Source: Monocercomonoides exilis
Taxonomy: Eukaryota; Preaxostyla; Oxymonadida; Polymastigidae
Direction: 5' to 3'
Length of the DNA stretch: 64,000 nt
NCBI GenBank assembly: GCA_001643675.2
Contig: LSRY02000016.1
Span: 496,001 to 560,000 of the forward strand
The translations under genes were made by a program, and so were the position numbers. The notes beneath the pieces are model-generated. The model did no database searches. It was given only the letters and a program-made list of their open reading frames with translations, and had not been told where the DNA came from. Below, piece by piece: positions 20,109 to 32,485 of this stretch. Each line of letters begins with the position of its first letter. The stretch's first letter is position 1.

Positions 20109-20809
20109 TATTTATGCGTATTTTCAGTGGTTAATAATTCGTTGCCGTTTTCCTTTTTTGACTTTTTTTTTGCTTGTTCTTTTAAATTTTTTATTAATAC
20201 CGTTCCATCCTAATATTTCATTCTATTCGTCTTTTTTCATCATTTTATTCTCATCTCTTCTCTCTTCTTCTTCTTCTTCTTCAATCAGAAATTTGTAATC
20301 TTCGAATTTTTATTTTGCTTTACATTACAAATATAAAAAATGGCGTTTACGATTTGGAATCGCTTCAATTTCTTTAAGTGAATTGCCTCTTAAAAAAATA
20401 ACAGATAAAGCAATTAAAGAATACACTAGTAGAGATAGCTGTGAAGAAAGAATAGAATTCATTAAAAACTTTACGACAGTTAGTGATAAGGAGAGAAATT
20501 CAAAATAATTAATCTCATTGAGATGAAGAGATGATATAAGAATAATTCTTTTGTTGTGGAATAAATGAATGCAGAATTAGAGAGATAAAGATTCAAAACA
20601 GCTAGCGGATTTGTACAAGAATGAAAGGGAGTAAGAGTCTTTAATTATGTCCCACATAGTTAAAGAGAAAACAGTGATAGGCTAACAAAACATAAAAAAA
20701 AATTGTGAGAAGGGGGAGTGTATGTAAATGTGCTTATATACGACAAAAAGAGAGGTTATACAAATCCATATAGATCGTAACTAAGAGATTCACCAAACAA
20801 TTACAGTCT
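20109..20809. other. Convergent intergenic spacer
   Basis: Lies between two 3' ends (the ELAPOR-like gene on plus, strumpellin on minus). AT-rich, with a CTT run near 20264-20283. No ORF or RNA gene seen. Confidence 0.6.
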
Positions 20810-23800
20810 CTATAAAGATTCAAATAAATTCTTTGGCACAACATTTTCAAAAGCATCATCCGGAAGAGCCATGTGCTTTCTCAGCTCAGCAGCAAACCGG
20901 ACAAGATTCTGCAGCTCGCTCGGCGGCTCAGCCACTCTCGTTTTTGTTGTGATATCCTCCTCCTTCACCACAGTGTGCCCAAAGTCTGTGTACAGCGCAC
21001 GCACAAGCTGTCCATAACGCTCCAAGAACTGTGCGGTGTACGAAGAGTGGAACTGCTTCAGGAGCGTAGCCATGCCAACAGCAAATGGCACTCCATCCAC
21101 CGTCTCCTTTGCCCACTTCCCCACCAGCACATTCCCCATCGAACGATCGCTGTTCATCCGACTGACAACAGAGCACATGCACACAAACACCACAAAGTCA
21201 AACGAAGGCAGTGGATCACCAGCTACATACACACGCGAGATTGGATCTCCCATTCCAGCTGCTTCTAAGTATTTGCTCAGCTCTGTCAGCAGTTGTGAGT
21301 CTGCTGATGGATAAGGAGCAGTGTCTGGATGAGCATAATGGCGCTCGACATCAAGTAATATCGCCCTGTTGAAGTTAGAGAGAGTTCCAGCAAGAACCCC
21401 ACTCTCCAAATGACAGGCTGCTCTCAAACGTGACTGGACGTGTGTGCGAAGCAGTTGGTAATGCCCGATCTTCATGCAAGTATCAACAAGCGCTGCAATC
21501 ACCTGTGGAATCTGTCTTTCCACGCCTTGCCGAGAGTTGATCATCTGCGAGGTCACAGGTGTTGCACCAGGAGGCGCCATCTGCGATGCCAGCACTGCCA
21601 AGTTCTGCGACATTGGCTTGTCCACAACACGGCGGTATGTGCGGATGAGTGCAGAAAGAGAAGAGGCAATCAGGAATGACAGCAGCTTATCCACTCCGCT
21701 GAGCAGCGCTACGTCCAGCGCCGAGTACATCAGCGCAAACAGACGTCCGCCAGCAACTTCTGTCTTCAGCTGGGTGTCGATCCAAGCAGTGTGACGTGTT
21801 GAGTAGATGCACCGCGACGGAGAGGTCAGCTCAATCAGCTCGCGCGTGACTCTCCCAATGAATGTGACAGAGCGGTTGTCTGTTGGTGGGAAAAGAGGAA
21901 TTGGGGCTGCCTCGTTCTGGTACTCTGACTGCCACTCAAACACTTTCTTCTTCAAAAAGGAGTTGCATTCTTGCTCCACATAAAAGTTTGCCATACGCTG
22001 AATTTCCTCCTGCCATATCTTCAGCCCGTAGATGCCGATGTAGTCTTGCACATACTCAAACGACTGCTTCAGCCCATCAATCTGCATCGACACGTCAGTC
22101 AGACGCATCTCAAAGTCATTCATCCTCGCACTCATCTGCGCAGAGGAAGAAGAAGATGAGGATGCTGCCAGTGGAAATGTCAGTGCTTTGTTAAACACGG
22201 TAGCGATAGTCTTGACAAGTTGGTTACGCACCCCATCTTCCAGAAGCTTCTTTGGATCCACTTCGATGATACCCATTGTCGTAGTCTCCATCTCCAAAAT
22301 ACCATCTGTGAATGAAACGACTGAATGTGTCAAGCGCGCAAGTTCAGTCCGCAGCTCCAGTTGAGCATAGTCCTTTAGGCTGTCCTTTGCAAACTTTGGT
22401 GGAACTTCCTTCATCCTTCTCGTCTGCAGCTGGATGATCTCACCCATCAGCTGGAACAGCGACACTGGTACGACCTCCAGCACTGACCGCACAAAGGCCA
22501 CCAGTTTCGAAGAGTAGTATTCAGCCACACTCTCCTGATCAGGAGACTTGCCTTGAATGATTCTCATCAGCGGAAATTCAAGCATCGTTGACAGTTTGAG
22601 GAATGTGGCACGTAGTTTGCTGACGATGTTTGCTTGTCTCTTCACAGTCTGCTGCATGAGCTGGATGTAGCTGGCTGCTGTTTCCCAGGCATAAGCCATA
22701 TCCGACACAACTGAGATGTTCATTGCTGTGTCTTCGCGGCACCCAATCGTCCGGATCATCAGAGTGAGATTTGTCCGCACATCAGCTAAGTACTGTCGGA
22801 TCTGCAGCGATGACTCGATCTGCTGGAACTGCTCAACTTCCTCCAGTGCAGCTATCATCTTTGCTGCTTTCCTGCCAGCAGACATTGGCTCGCGGTAGTC
22901 CAGGTTCGTGATCTCAGCCAGAATCTCCCGAAACCAGTGCTCCAAGTCCTCGTTCTTGGAAATCTTCGACATTGGTGTGTTGCCTGAGAAGAAGTCGGCT
23001 AGCTCTGTGATGATTTCTGTGCAGCTTCCTTTCAGCTTGTCCCACCTGCTCTGCTTCGTTGCCAGCAGCTGGTTGAACAGCGTCTTCATTGTGAGTTCCA
23101 GTTGTGCCACAATCAGAAGGAAGGACAGTACCTGCTGCTGGTTGAATGTTCTTGAGATGATCTCATTGTACTTCTTGTTGCTGGTCGTCAGGTGCAGCAT
23201 GATCCATCGCAGCGTGCAGTTCGAGTTACGCAGGCAGCCCAGAAGATCGGCTATGTGGTCAATAACATATTCTTCGTTCAGCACACCTTCAGACAGATAC
23301 CCATTGACATCCTTTGTGAGCTTCGCCAGCATCTCAGCTTTGGTGTCGATGGTTTGTTGGATGGCAGGCAGCGAAAGAACTGAAGCAAGGGCTGTTTTGG
23401 CTGCTTTGTATCCGTCCCAAGCTGCTGTCAGATCTACACGATTTCCCATGTAATACGAGATAACCCAGTTGTCGTAGAAGAAGCGGTTGACAAGCTCATT
23501 CATCGTTGCGTTCTGTTTCTGCAGCACATCTGGCACAAAGAAAAGGATTGTGAAGCACATTCCAGCCATCGTCGAAAGAGCTGTTGAGCGCTGTTCTGGT
23601 GCTGGATAATACTTCAACTGTAGATAAAGATCGTCATTTCTCAGTCTTCCAAGCATCAGGTGTACCACATCTTTTGGTAGAGGCACGCGATTGAAGAAAT
23701 CTTCGGGGTAATTTGGAGGCTTTTTCCCCCAGCCATTGAAATTTGTCCATCCAGTTGAACGACATAGTTTGCATACTTCGTCAATATCAGTCAATTCAAC

Positions 23801-24705
23801 GGGTCCCTAATGATGTGTTTATTTCATTTTGAAACAATAATAGTTCCGTGAAAAATAGTTCAAATTAATTTTTGATTATTCTTTGATAAATATTAAAAAC
23901 AAACTTTCGCACGATAAAATGCAATCAATATTCGTTCTCTAACGGGGCCATCAATTTTTATATCCATTGTTAACAACATTACTCCATATAGATGAACAGA
24001 TTCAATGAATAACTGACGACTGTCAAGATCATTAAGGATAGTCTTTAAAAAGTATTGTTCATTGTTTTCAAATGTGAGAATAAAAAACGAAATTAATTAA
24101 TGCAAACTTCAAGTGTGTGTGAGACATAAATTCCATCTCGCACTTGCTCACAAAACTGCACTAAGTCATGTGCGTATCTGTAAACGCTCTCAAACATCAT
24201 ATAAAAACGTCTTAATATTTCAATATGTGTTTCTCTAAATTCTTCCATTAAATCAAGTAATTCCTGGAATTGATTGTTCCGTTAAGCAAACAAATAAGTT
24301 CAAATTGCAATGTTTCAAAACAAAATTAATAAAAATGAAATTGCAAACCAATTTTGAGTCGATTTTATGATCCCAAAACTCTGATTGAGAAAGATAACGA
24401 AAATCTACGATGATATCTCCATACTACATGTGGGAAATGTCAATGTGTGGAAGGTGAAATGTGTGTAAAATAATTATTAAATATTTGATTATAAAATAAT
24501 ATTCGATAAAATTATCGTTCAAAAAAATCGCAAATATAAAATTATAAATATTTTTAACCTTTATCTGATCTTCTTTTGTTTCCATTCGAAATACTGACGG
24601 AATATGATCGCTCAATCGATTCATTTCTGCAATTATTGCATGACCCCTTGAAACTAACTTCAAGAGATTCATGCATACTGGATCTTTCATAAGGGTGTCA
24701 TCCAT
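20810..24705 (-). CDS. WASHC5: Strumpellin, WASH complex subunit 5
   Basis: Five exons on the minus strand: 24559-24705, 24349-24423, 24108-24263, 23905-24042 and 20810-23806. They join to 1170 aa, against about 1160 for animal strumpellin, and the family's all-helical sequence can be followed throughout. Landmarks are a first exon resembling the family N-terminus (GHAIIAEMNRLSD), then LYGVMLL, NWVISYYMGN, LRATFLKLS, VDPKKLLEDG, YIGIYGLKIWQEE, VTFIGR and LLKQFHSSYT. The WASH complex drives Arp2/3 actin branching on endosomes and recruits retromer cargo machinery. All four introns are phase 0, with donors GTTAAA, GTTTGC, GTTTGC and GTTTGT. The last exon alone is 2997 nt, GC-richer than its flanks, and ends in TAG. 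Confidence 0.96.
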
Positions 24706-25273
24706 TTTGTCAATAATTTACAGAACAAAGCCAGTTTTATGTAAGCTTTGATCTATTACCTTAACGCTAATTAATTAACCCCTAATTATGTTTTTCAAAA
24801 ATCGAACAAAATGAAAAGAAATTTTCTTGAATCTCTCATTTTTTTTTTTTTTTGTCTTTCTTGAATGCTGAATGAAATATATCTTGGAGAAATTATTAAA
24901 TATTTTCCACATTATCAAAAATTTTCCATTTCGGAAAAAAAAAGACTTCCATGAATGTGTTCAAGCAATTTTTTTATTAACTGCAAAGAAATATTGCTTT
25001 CTCATTAAGTATTTATTTTAACTCACAATCAATCATTTATTTTTCATGACAAATAATTTTTCTTTTATTTATTTATTTATTTATAAATTTTTTTTTCATG
25101 ATGGAAATTCATTTATAAAAAAAAAATAAAAATAATCCATCTCAAAATGTCTTTTTCGGTTTTTTTATTCAATTATCCAGATTTTCAATATGATTGATAA
25201 TGTCTTTTTAAAAGTTTTATCATTTATTCAATAATTTTATAACTATTTTTTTCTATTCTTTTTTCTTTCCAAT

Positions 25274-25556
25274 TTAATAATTTCGATTTTGAAGAAAGCG
25301 ACATATTGTTTTGATCACATCATATTTTAAAGAATGGGTTTTAGTATCATCTGCGGGAATTTTTTTGAGCATTAAAATATTCTGAGAGAGGATTTTGACA
25401 AGGAAAAAAATACAAAGAAAAAAATATTTGTGAATGATTGTTTGTTTTATTTCCATAATTAAATAAACAAGCACCGATGAGAAAAGCTGTGCAAAGAGCT
25501 GTATAAAAGATATCTTTGTTCAATTGTGGGTAACCTTTTTTTTCAAACAAATTCAC
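25274..25556 (-). CDS. Possible small membrane protein, exon structure uncertain
   Basis: An ATG at 25556 opens a frame with exon-like composition and one hydrophobic stretch (about residues 17-34). A T-rich tract ending in CTCTCAG or CCCGCAG follows, then a second open stretch ends in TAA at 25274. Joining through a GTTTAT or GTGCTT donor to the second acceptor gives a protein of about 55 aa. None of the joins is decisive and no family is recognised, so it may be chance. Confidence 0.2.
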
Positions 25557-26159
25557 AATTTATTATTAAAATTTTGAAAACTTATTATTCAAATTTAATC
25601 ATTATGAGTGATAAGAATTGAATAATTTTAAGAAAAATTGGTTTTCTATGAATGTTTGAAAGTGATAAAAAAATATTGTTCATTGTTATTATTCGAAACT
25701 TTGAATAGAAATTGAACCTCTATTTATGTTTTTTGTTTATTCACACGTTAATTTCCACATTTTCACATAAATACAATCGTCCTTGAAATCGGAACAGTTA
25801 TCAAATGATAACTTATTAAATTATTATGTTGAACATTTTTCAATCAAGTAAAACGGCTTTCATCAATTCAATATACTGAAAACAGATATTTTTCATAATT
25901 GAATAATTTGTGAACACATTTTCGTTATTCTTTATTTATTTTTTGATTGTCATTCTGGACAATATTCAATCCAAACTATTTATCAGGATTAAAAAATGCA
26001 GAAGGTTCCAATATTAGATGAATTCTTTCAAAAACGATCCTTAACCAAGGATAAATTTTTTTTCCAGAAAACCAAAAATAATGTGTTTGTTGATAAATGA
26101 AATGAATTGATGTCCACTTATCAAACATTTTCACAAATGTTTGCTTCACATTGATTGTG

Positions 26160-26774
26160 CAAAAAATATCGGACAAGATCGCTATCTTTATAAATACTCA
26201 AGGAATAATTTTGATAAATTTCCTCAAAACATATGGGGGAAAATACGGACTAAAAAACTTTTTATGCACAAAGCATGAAAAAATCATTTCAATTATGACA
26301 TTATTAAACTTTATCAGATTTCAAAATAAATTAGATTTTCATATCCGTAAACAGGCATTGTTGAAATCAAAACATAAAGTTTTCCAACATTTCACGAATG
26401 TGGAAAAATGGACCCATTTTTATTTTGTTTTTTGATCTTAAAAAGTCATTGAAAAGAGCATAATTTTTCAATGAAAATGCTGAAGTGAAATACTATGCGC
26501 CATATCTCATCAATACAAACTTTTATGTCACACAAGGCTTTCATTTTCGCATAGACTAAATATTGGAAAAAATAATTATTGAAATCTCTAAAAAACTCAT
26601 AATCCTTTTTCTCCTTGATTTCAAAAAAAATTCTTTAAATCACATTTTGTCGACACGAAAATGAAAGCCTTGTGTGCAAAAAAAGTTTGTAATGATGAGA
26701 ATTGTTTAAAGGAAAATTTTCAAAATTATTCCTTGAGTAGTTATTAAGATAGCGATCTTGTCCGATATTTTTTG
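26160..26774. repeat. Interrupted inverted repeat (MITE-like or relic palindrome)
   Basis: The outer arms 26160-26223 and 26711-26774 are reverse complements at about 60 of 64 positions. The inner arms 26505-26549 and 26656-26700 match at about 41 of 45. On the right the two arm pieces lie 10 nt apart. On the left they are 281 nt apart, so the stem looks like one arm of about 120 nt split by an insertion of about 270 nt. No transposase frame is visible. Target-site duplications are not evident. Confidence 0.75.
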
Positions 26775-27376
26775 AATAATCTGCACATTAATGATTTTAA
26801 AAATTCTATATATGAATTAATGTTATGTGCGTTTATGAACAACTGTGCAAATTACTGTGAATTAATATTGAATATTTGAAGAGAAATTTGATTTTTTAAT
26901 TGTAGGTGGATTTGAAAAAATATGCTGATTCAAAAATTTCCAAAAAAAATTTTTTTTATTTTTTATTTTTCATTAAAAGAAAATATATCTGGTTTCAATG
27001 TTTGATAAAATTATAATTGCGTTTCATAATAAATATTTTTCAATTATTCTTCAGAAAAATTGAGAAATAATCTTGATATTATCTAATTGAAGTGTTAATC
27101 TGAAAAAATAACGTGTTATAAGATTAAAAAAAAAAGAAAAAGAGATTTATTGATTTTTCACTGTGTAGAACAAATCAATTTTAACAAATTTGGATAATAT
27201 TTTTCATCAAACAAAAACAGATCTTAAAAAAATTTTTTCTATCTTTTAAAAAATGTAATATCGAAACTGCAAAACAAATAACACAATAAACATACACACA
27301 TGAACAAAAGTTGACAAAATTAACCGAAAAATTAGATATTTCAGCGAGTGTCGCAGTTATAATCGTTATATGATGA

Positions 27377-27922
27377 TCACAGACTTACAAAAGCTACATT
27401 GTTGATATTTCCAACCGAATCGCGTTCCATTGGAAGCGAATCCTTAACAGTCCACTTTTCATCCACAATGAATTTAAAATTGTATTTTCCATTTGGTAAA
27501 TTTAAAACACAGTAATAGTGATATTGAGATAAAACTTCTCCAGTTTCAGTCAACTTTTACATTGCGAAATAAAATTTAAAAAACATCAAAAACGAACAAA
27601 TTCAAGTGACATCATACCCTAACCAAAGGAAAGCGCCTTTTCCATCCTTTTTTTAATAAACATTGCAAAAAAGTTCAAAATAATGAAAAAATAAATATTA
27701 AGAACTACAACCATCCCAATCTCCAACAATGTAAACCTCACTGAGAGGTGACGTACTTGGCCAAGAGAAAACTGTGGGCTTTGCTGTATTCAACAATTTA
27801 AGCAAAATAATTCAATAAAATGAAAATTATAAAATTATTAAAATGCTTCAGATACCTACTCTATCAAGACGGATAAAAGGTGAAATATGACGTCTAACAG
27901 TGCTTTTTGTTTGTATTGACAT
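27377..27922 (-). CDS. Stand-alone CBM48 protein, AMPK-beta glycogen-binding-like
   Basis: Four exons on the minus strand: 27856-27922, 27712-27783, 27618-27646 and 27377-27553, giving 114 aa. After 22 residues the rest is one CBM48 domain: KPTVFSW, EVYIVGDWDGW, RFPLVR, LPNGKYNFKFIVDEKW, GNINNVAF. Equivalents of the residues that bind glycogen in AMPK beta are present: Trp of GDWDGW, Lys of FKFIVD, Trp of DEKW and Asn of NINN. The C-terminal ASC domain that joins AMPK beta to alpha and gamma is absent. A GTAAGT just before the stop could be a donor to a further exon, but I found no convincing one. The exon 3 donor could also lie 6 nt earlier. It may target a kinase, phosphatase or glucan enzyme to storage polysaccharide. 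It is divergent from GOSR1 across 110 bp. Confidence 0.82.
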
Positions 27923-28032
27923 TAGTTAAAAATCTTGTACTTATAATCAACTACAGAATTTCAACAATAATTTGACAAGGCTTTTTGACATACCTTAATT
28001 TATCTTTTTTCGTTCCACGGAAGGATTTGTAC
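27923..28032. promoter_or_regulatory. Short divergent promoter, CBM48 gene / GOSR1
   Basis: Only 110 bp separate the start codons of two divergently transcribed genes, so core promoter elements for both must lie here or inside the leaders. The DNA is AT-rich with no TATA box or initiator I can single out. Confidence 0.45.
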
Positions 28033-29065
28033 ATGAGTTATGATATAAAACGACTATCCAGTCCGGAACTTGAAAATTATAATGATTCTTCAGCCATTTA
28101 TTTTCGTCAAATATCTTTTACTTGCGAAACTTTGGAAAATGAAATTGAAAGTAAACTTTCACTTCTTTCACAATTTACAAGAGATTATGCAATGCAAACA
28201 AGTGGAAAACAAAGTTCCATTATAAATTCATCTTCATCTGCTTCAGGAGAAACTGCTGCCCAGATTAAATCCATCTCACGTGAATTAGAATTATTACTAA
28301 AGCAGGTATTTTTGCTTTTTGACACAAAATTTGCGCCTTTACTATTTCATAAACGATAATTAAACGAATTATAACAATTAATTAACGACTGACAATTTGA
28401 CAACGAAGTTTTCAGAAGCGGTGAATAAAATGGGCTCACTTCTCATTTCACAACATTTCCCATCTTCCGCCTCTCAACTTTCTTTACAAAGGCACAAAGA
28501 TGTTTTGTTTGAACCCTTTTAAGAATTTCACTCTATGGCGTTATATTATCTCAAAAATTTAGGCAAACAAGCAGATCTGAATTCATTCATCTTCAAGAAC
28601 TCATTTCACAACATCGATTTCAATATGAAATGCTTCAAAATTCAAAAAAAGATTCTCCTTCTTCAACTCCATCACAATCACTCTTGAGAGAAAGAGCTGC
28701 CCTGGCAAGAGTGGATAAACTAGCAGATGAAATAGTCACGTTTTCTTCTTTTTTCTTCACTTTTCTTTTTTTTATTTTATTTTAAATTACCGGTACTTTT
28801 TTTTTAAAGTGAAGCAGAAGAAATTGAAGAAGAAGCAGCTGACCAAACTGGATTCGTTGCTTCAATTGCAAAGAAGGCCGATCAGCTTTTAGGTTTACTT
28901 TGCCATTTGTAGTTTTCGTTAGAAATCTTTTTTCGTTCAGATCGGTTTCCTGCGGTTGGCAACGCTGTCAATGCAATTAGAGGACTTCAAAAAAGGAATA
29001 AAATAATATTAGCATCCGTAATTGGTGCAGGAACATCTTTAATGTGGTTTTATATTATTTTATAA
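28033..29065 (+). CDS. GOSR1: Golgi Qb-SNARE GOS28/GOSR1
   Basis: Exons 28033-28305, 28409-28506, 28563-28739, 28810-28892 and 28941-29065 join to 251 aa, the usual length of GOS28. The order is family-typical. A helical N-terminal part (CETLENEIESKLSLLSQF) comes first, then VNKMGSL and LQRHKDVLQ. The SNARE helix follows (from about VDKLADEI to ADQLLDRFP, with Gln of DQTGF at the ionic layer). The tail anchor is FPAVGNAVNAIRGLQKRNK and a hydrophobic segment ending at the TAA. It acts in intra-Golgi and ER-Golgi vesicle fusion. An in-frame upstream ATG-less extension to 27985 is not needed. Introns are 48 to 103 nt; the 48-nt one (28893-28940) is the shortest in the window. Confidence 0.93.
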
Positions 29066-29312
29066 TTGACAATATTTTGCTTTATCAATTATTAATTGAT
29101 TAAATCATTTTGAGAAATAATTTTTGTGAGCAATTTCTTTTCAGTTAAACATGTATTTATGTTCATTTTAATTGCGTGTTATTTGTTAAAAATTTCTTTT
29201 CAAAATATTTCGAAAATTAATTCTTGATATGGGATGAAATTATTTAACCATTAATTAATAAGATAAGATCAGCAATTTTTACTTATCTTATTGTAGGGCT
29301 TGTATTTAAACA

Positions 29313-32287
29313 ATGACTACACAATTGCATCCAGTATTGATTGCTGCTCGGGGCGGGGGTATTTGCGTCATTACTTAATCTATGATCTTTTCCAACTAAC
29401 GTCATTCTATATGTTTATTTATAAGAAACAACAAATCAGGCTCTGATGGAACTTGATCGACTGGAAAAAGAAAATTTTGTTTGAGAATGCATCTTTATTT
29501 GAAAAATGAATTATTTATTGTTTTTAGTGTCTCTACATATTAAATTTGGCAACCGAAATGGCTAATGAATCAAATGATCTTTCATTGCGTCAACTTGCAG
29601 GATTAATTTTAAAAAACTGTCTTGTTTCTGAGGTAGGAATATTTTGTTTAATAATTTTTTAAAATTGCTTTAATCTTTACGAATATTTTTAATCAGAATC
29701 CAATTCAACAACAAAAAAAAATTGTTCGATGGGCAATGGCTGCAAAAGACTGCAGAGATCAAATAAAACAAATGGTTTTGCTATTTTCCATTTTATTTTC
29801 TATTACACTCATTCTATGTTAATCTTGAAACTGTTTGTTATTTAATGAAAATTTCAATTATTGTTTTTACAGGCTGTTGTAACTCTTCAATCACCTTATA
29901 AAGAAGCTGGGCTATCTGCCGGACAAGTTGTTGCTGGAATAGGAAAAATTGAATTGCCACTTGGTCAATGGCCTGATCTTATTTCTGGATTGTTGCTGTT
30001 CGCAAGAAATGAACGTCCTCTTTTAAAGGAAGTCACTCTGAGATGTTTAGGTATTATATGTCAGGATGTTCCAAACAAACAGTGTTTGGCAGCGTATAGC
30101 GATAGCATCCTTCAAGCAGTTGTTGAAGGGATGGACGCAAAAAACCCTCCTGATGTTATTCTATCTGCTACAAATGCATTACATAATTCACTTGAAGCAG
30201 CGAAAAACAATTTCAAATCAGAGAACGAACGAAATTACATAATGCAAATGGTTTTAAGAACAATGAAATCGGATGCAATACTCATTAAATTGAAAGCGTA
30301 TGAATGTCTTTTGAAGATAGGATATTTGTATTATCCTCTGATGCTTGCATACATGCAAGAGATTTATATTATTACGAACGAAGATCTTCATTCACCAAAC
30401 GAAAACGTGCAGCTTCAGGCCTTGGAGTTCTGGACGACCATTTCAGATGTGGAGATTGAGCTGGATGAAGAAGGGCGCTATCCTCTGCAGACATACGATC
30501 CTTATCAAGAAGGAGACCTGAAATATCCAGACGAGAAAAATCCAGTCACACCATCACTGAACATCCTCACCACAGTGTCGCAGCAGCTGACACAGACACT
30601 TATCCAGAAGTTGGCGTCGAAGCAGGAGACTTATGATTCCAGCACGTGGAATCCGATCATCGCATCCGCCAATCTTTTGAAGCAGATGGCGAAAGTGGTG
30701 AAGAACCAGCTGGCTGCCCAGGTGATGCCCTTTGTGAAGGAGAACCTCACACACGCGACGTGGCAGCTGCGCGATGCAGCCATCCAAGTCTTCGGGTGCA
30801 TTTTGGAAGGGCCAGACCAGAAAGAAATGGAGGCGCTGGTGTCGAAGAGCCTGATGACGCTGCTGAAGATCATGGAGACTGACCCACAGCGCATTGTGCG
30901 TGGCACCACGTCGTGGGTGATCCAGGTCATCTGCTCTGCGCACTATCCAGCGGTGAAGTCGTGTCTGCAGTCAGTCATGACCTCGCTGTACAATGCACTC
31001 GATCCAAGTGTCGATCCGTATGTCTCCAAGAATGCCTGCACCGCCATTTCAAACATCTGCCTGCATGCGGCGCGGCAGCGGAATCACGCCACGAACATTC
31101 TCACCCCTTACTTCTCTGTTCTCTTTGACCGCCTGCTGGACACTGTGATGCGCTGCGACCCGTCTATCGAGTCGACATATCATCTGCGCACGAACAGCCT
31201 CGGCGCGCTGGGCCATCTCGTGTCCAACTGCGCGGAAGGGCTGCAGTCAACGCTGGTGGAGAAGCTGAAGGAGCTGATCGACCGGCTGAAGAAGCAGCCG
31301 CCGCCACCAACTGACAACGACGGGATGGAGGAGTACTACATCATCCAGGGCAACTACCTGACGCTCATTGGCGGGCTGGTTGCGAGGATTGGTGTGCGTG
31401 TGTCGTCGTTTGCAGATCACATTCTCGGCTTCATCTACCCGCTGATGGCTGTGAAGACTGCTGATGTCGAACAGGATGTGCTGCTGTGCTTTGAGAACAT
31501 CGCCATGGCGATGGGGCCACTGTTTCTGAGGCACTTCCCAGTGATCAAGCAGTATCTGATTGAAGAGCTGCAGGTGGAAGATCAGCCTCTGGTGACAAAT
31601 GGAGCGCTGGGCCTTCTGTCAGACATAGCACGTGGCGTGGAAAGCAGCTTCACACCGTACTTGCAGGACTTTGTGCCTGGGCTGATTCACCTGATCCAGT
31701 CGAACAAGATGTCGAAGCAGTGCCATGCTGTTGCATTCACCACTCTCGGGGACATTGTGCTGGCGACGGGAGAAGGCTATCTGCCGTATCTGCCGCAGAC
31801 GATGGGTGTGTTTGTGCAGGCGATGAATGCGAAGATTGAAGACGGAGGCAATCTGGATGTGATTGAGTATGTTGTTTCCTTACGGACATCGCTGCTGGTT
31901 GCTCTCTGCTGTGTCATCCAAGGGCTGCGCACACACAACAAGGCCATGGAGATGATACAGTACAAGGACTACATATCGAACTACATCGTGATGACTATCG
32001 AGAACGCACTGGATCCAGCAACCGTAGCACCAACACAGACTGGCTTTGGAATGCCCGAAAAGCCGAAGAGCTTCTCTATTTCTGATCTGGACCTCACATC
32101 TTCAGAAGTCAATGCACTGATCGATCTGATTGGAGATCTGATACACGCACTGGGGCAGCATGTGGCAACGAATGTTTCACACCAAACTATTAGAGCATTC
32201 ATCGATGCTTGCACAAAATCAAAGACCAGTTCGCTTTCAAAGAAAGGTCAGCGCGCTAATCATCTTCTCAAAAATCTGAAGAAATAA
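29313..32287 (+). CDS. KPNB1: Importin beta-1 (karyopherin beta)
   Basis: Exons 29313-29358, 29426-29478, 29528-29632, 29697-29774 and 29873-32287 join to 898 aa (family about 860-880). HEAT-repeat landmarks include LRQLAGLILKN, AGQVVAGIGKIELP, QWPDLI, TLRCLGIICQDV, ATNALHNSLE, LQALEFWTTI, WQLRDAAIQVFGCILEGP, RGTTSWVIQVIC, LRTNSLGALG and FTTLGDIVLATG. It carries importin-alpha and other cargo through nuclear pores and is released by Ran-GTP. The first two exons are short and hand-joined, so the N-terminal 15 residues are the least certain. Intron 2 is 49 nt. GC content rises clearly along the last exon. An importin-alpha-like gene lies 26 kb downstream. Confidence 0.95.
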
Positions 32288-32485
32288 CATTTCATTTAAA
32301 CTTAATCACCAACATTCACGATAAATTGTATTTTTATATTATTTTGTTTGTTTCGAGCATCTCATATTTTTAAAACGAAAAAAACTGATTTTGAAAAATC
32401 AACTATTTCTTTTTCCCATAATTATTTATTTCCCAATTAACGTTTTTTCAGTATAATTGCCTTGTCTTTGTGCATTTCCGCATCA

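Larger units (their letters stand above)
24706..27376. other. AT-rich gene desert
   Basis: About 2.7 kb of very AT-rich DNA between the strumpellin start and the end of the CBM48 gene. It holds the interrupted inverted repeat at 26160-26774, a TTTA run near 25065-25085 and one weak minus-strand small-ORF candidate (25274-25556). No conserved gene or structural RNA was recognised. Confidence 0.6.

Noticed and set aside
25976-26435. Minus (25976-26176) and plus (26151-26435) frames around the inverted repeat as transposase remnants
   Set aside because: No transposase, reverse transcriptase or integrase motif can be read in either, and they are typical in length for random AT-rich DNA.
27300-27385. 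GTAAGT near the end of the CBM48 gene as a real donor to a further exon
   Set aside because: The nearest acceptor gives only a few residues before a stop. Other donors in the window avoid GTAAGT, and the in-frame stop leaves a complete CBM48 domain. Kept as a caveat only.
27985-28032. N-terminal extension of GOSR1 upstream of 28033
   Set aside because: It has no ATG in good position, is hydrophobic without family match, and the length from 28033 already fits the family.
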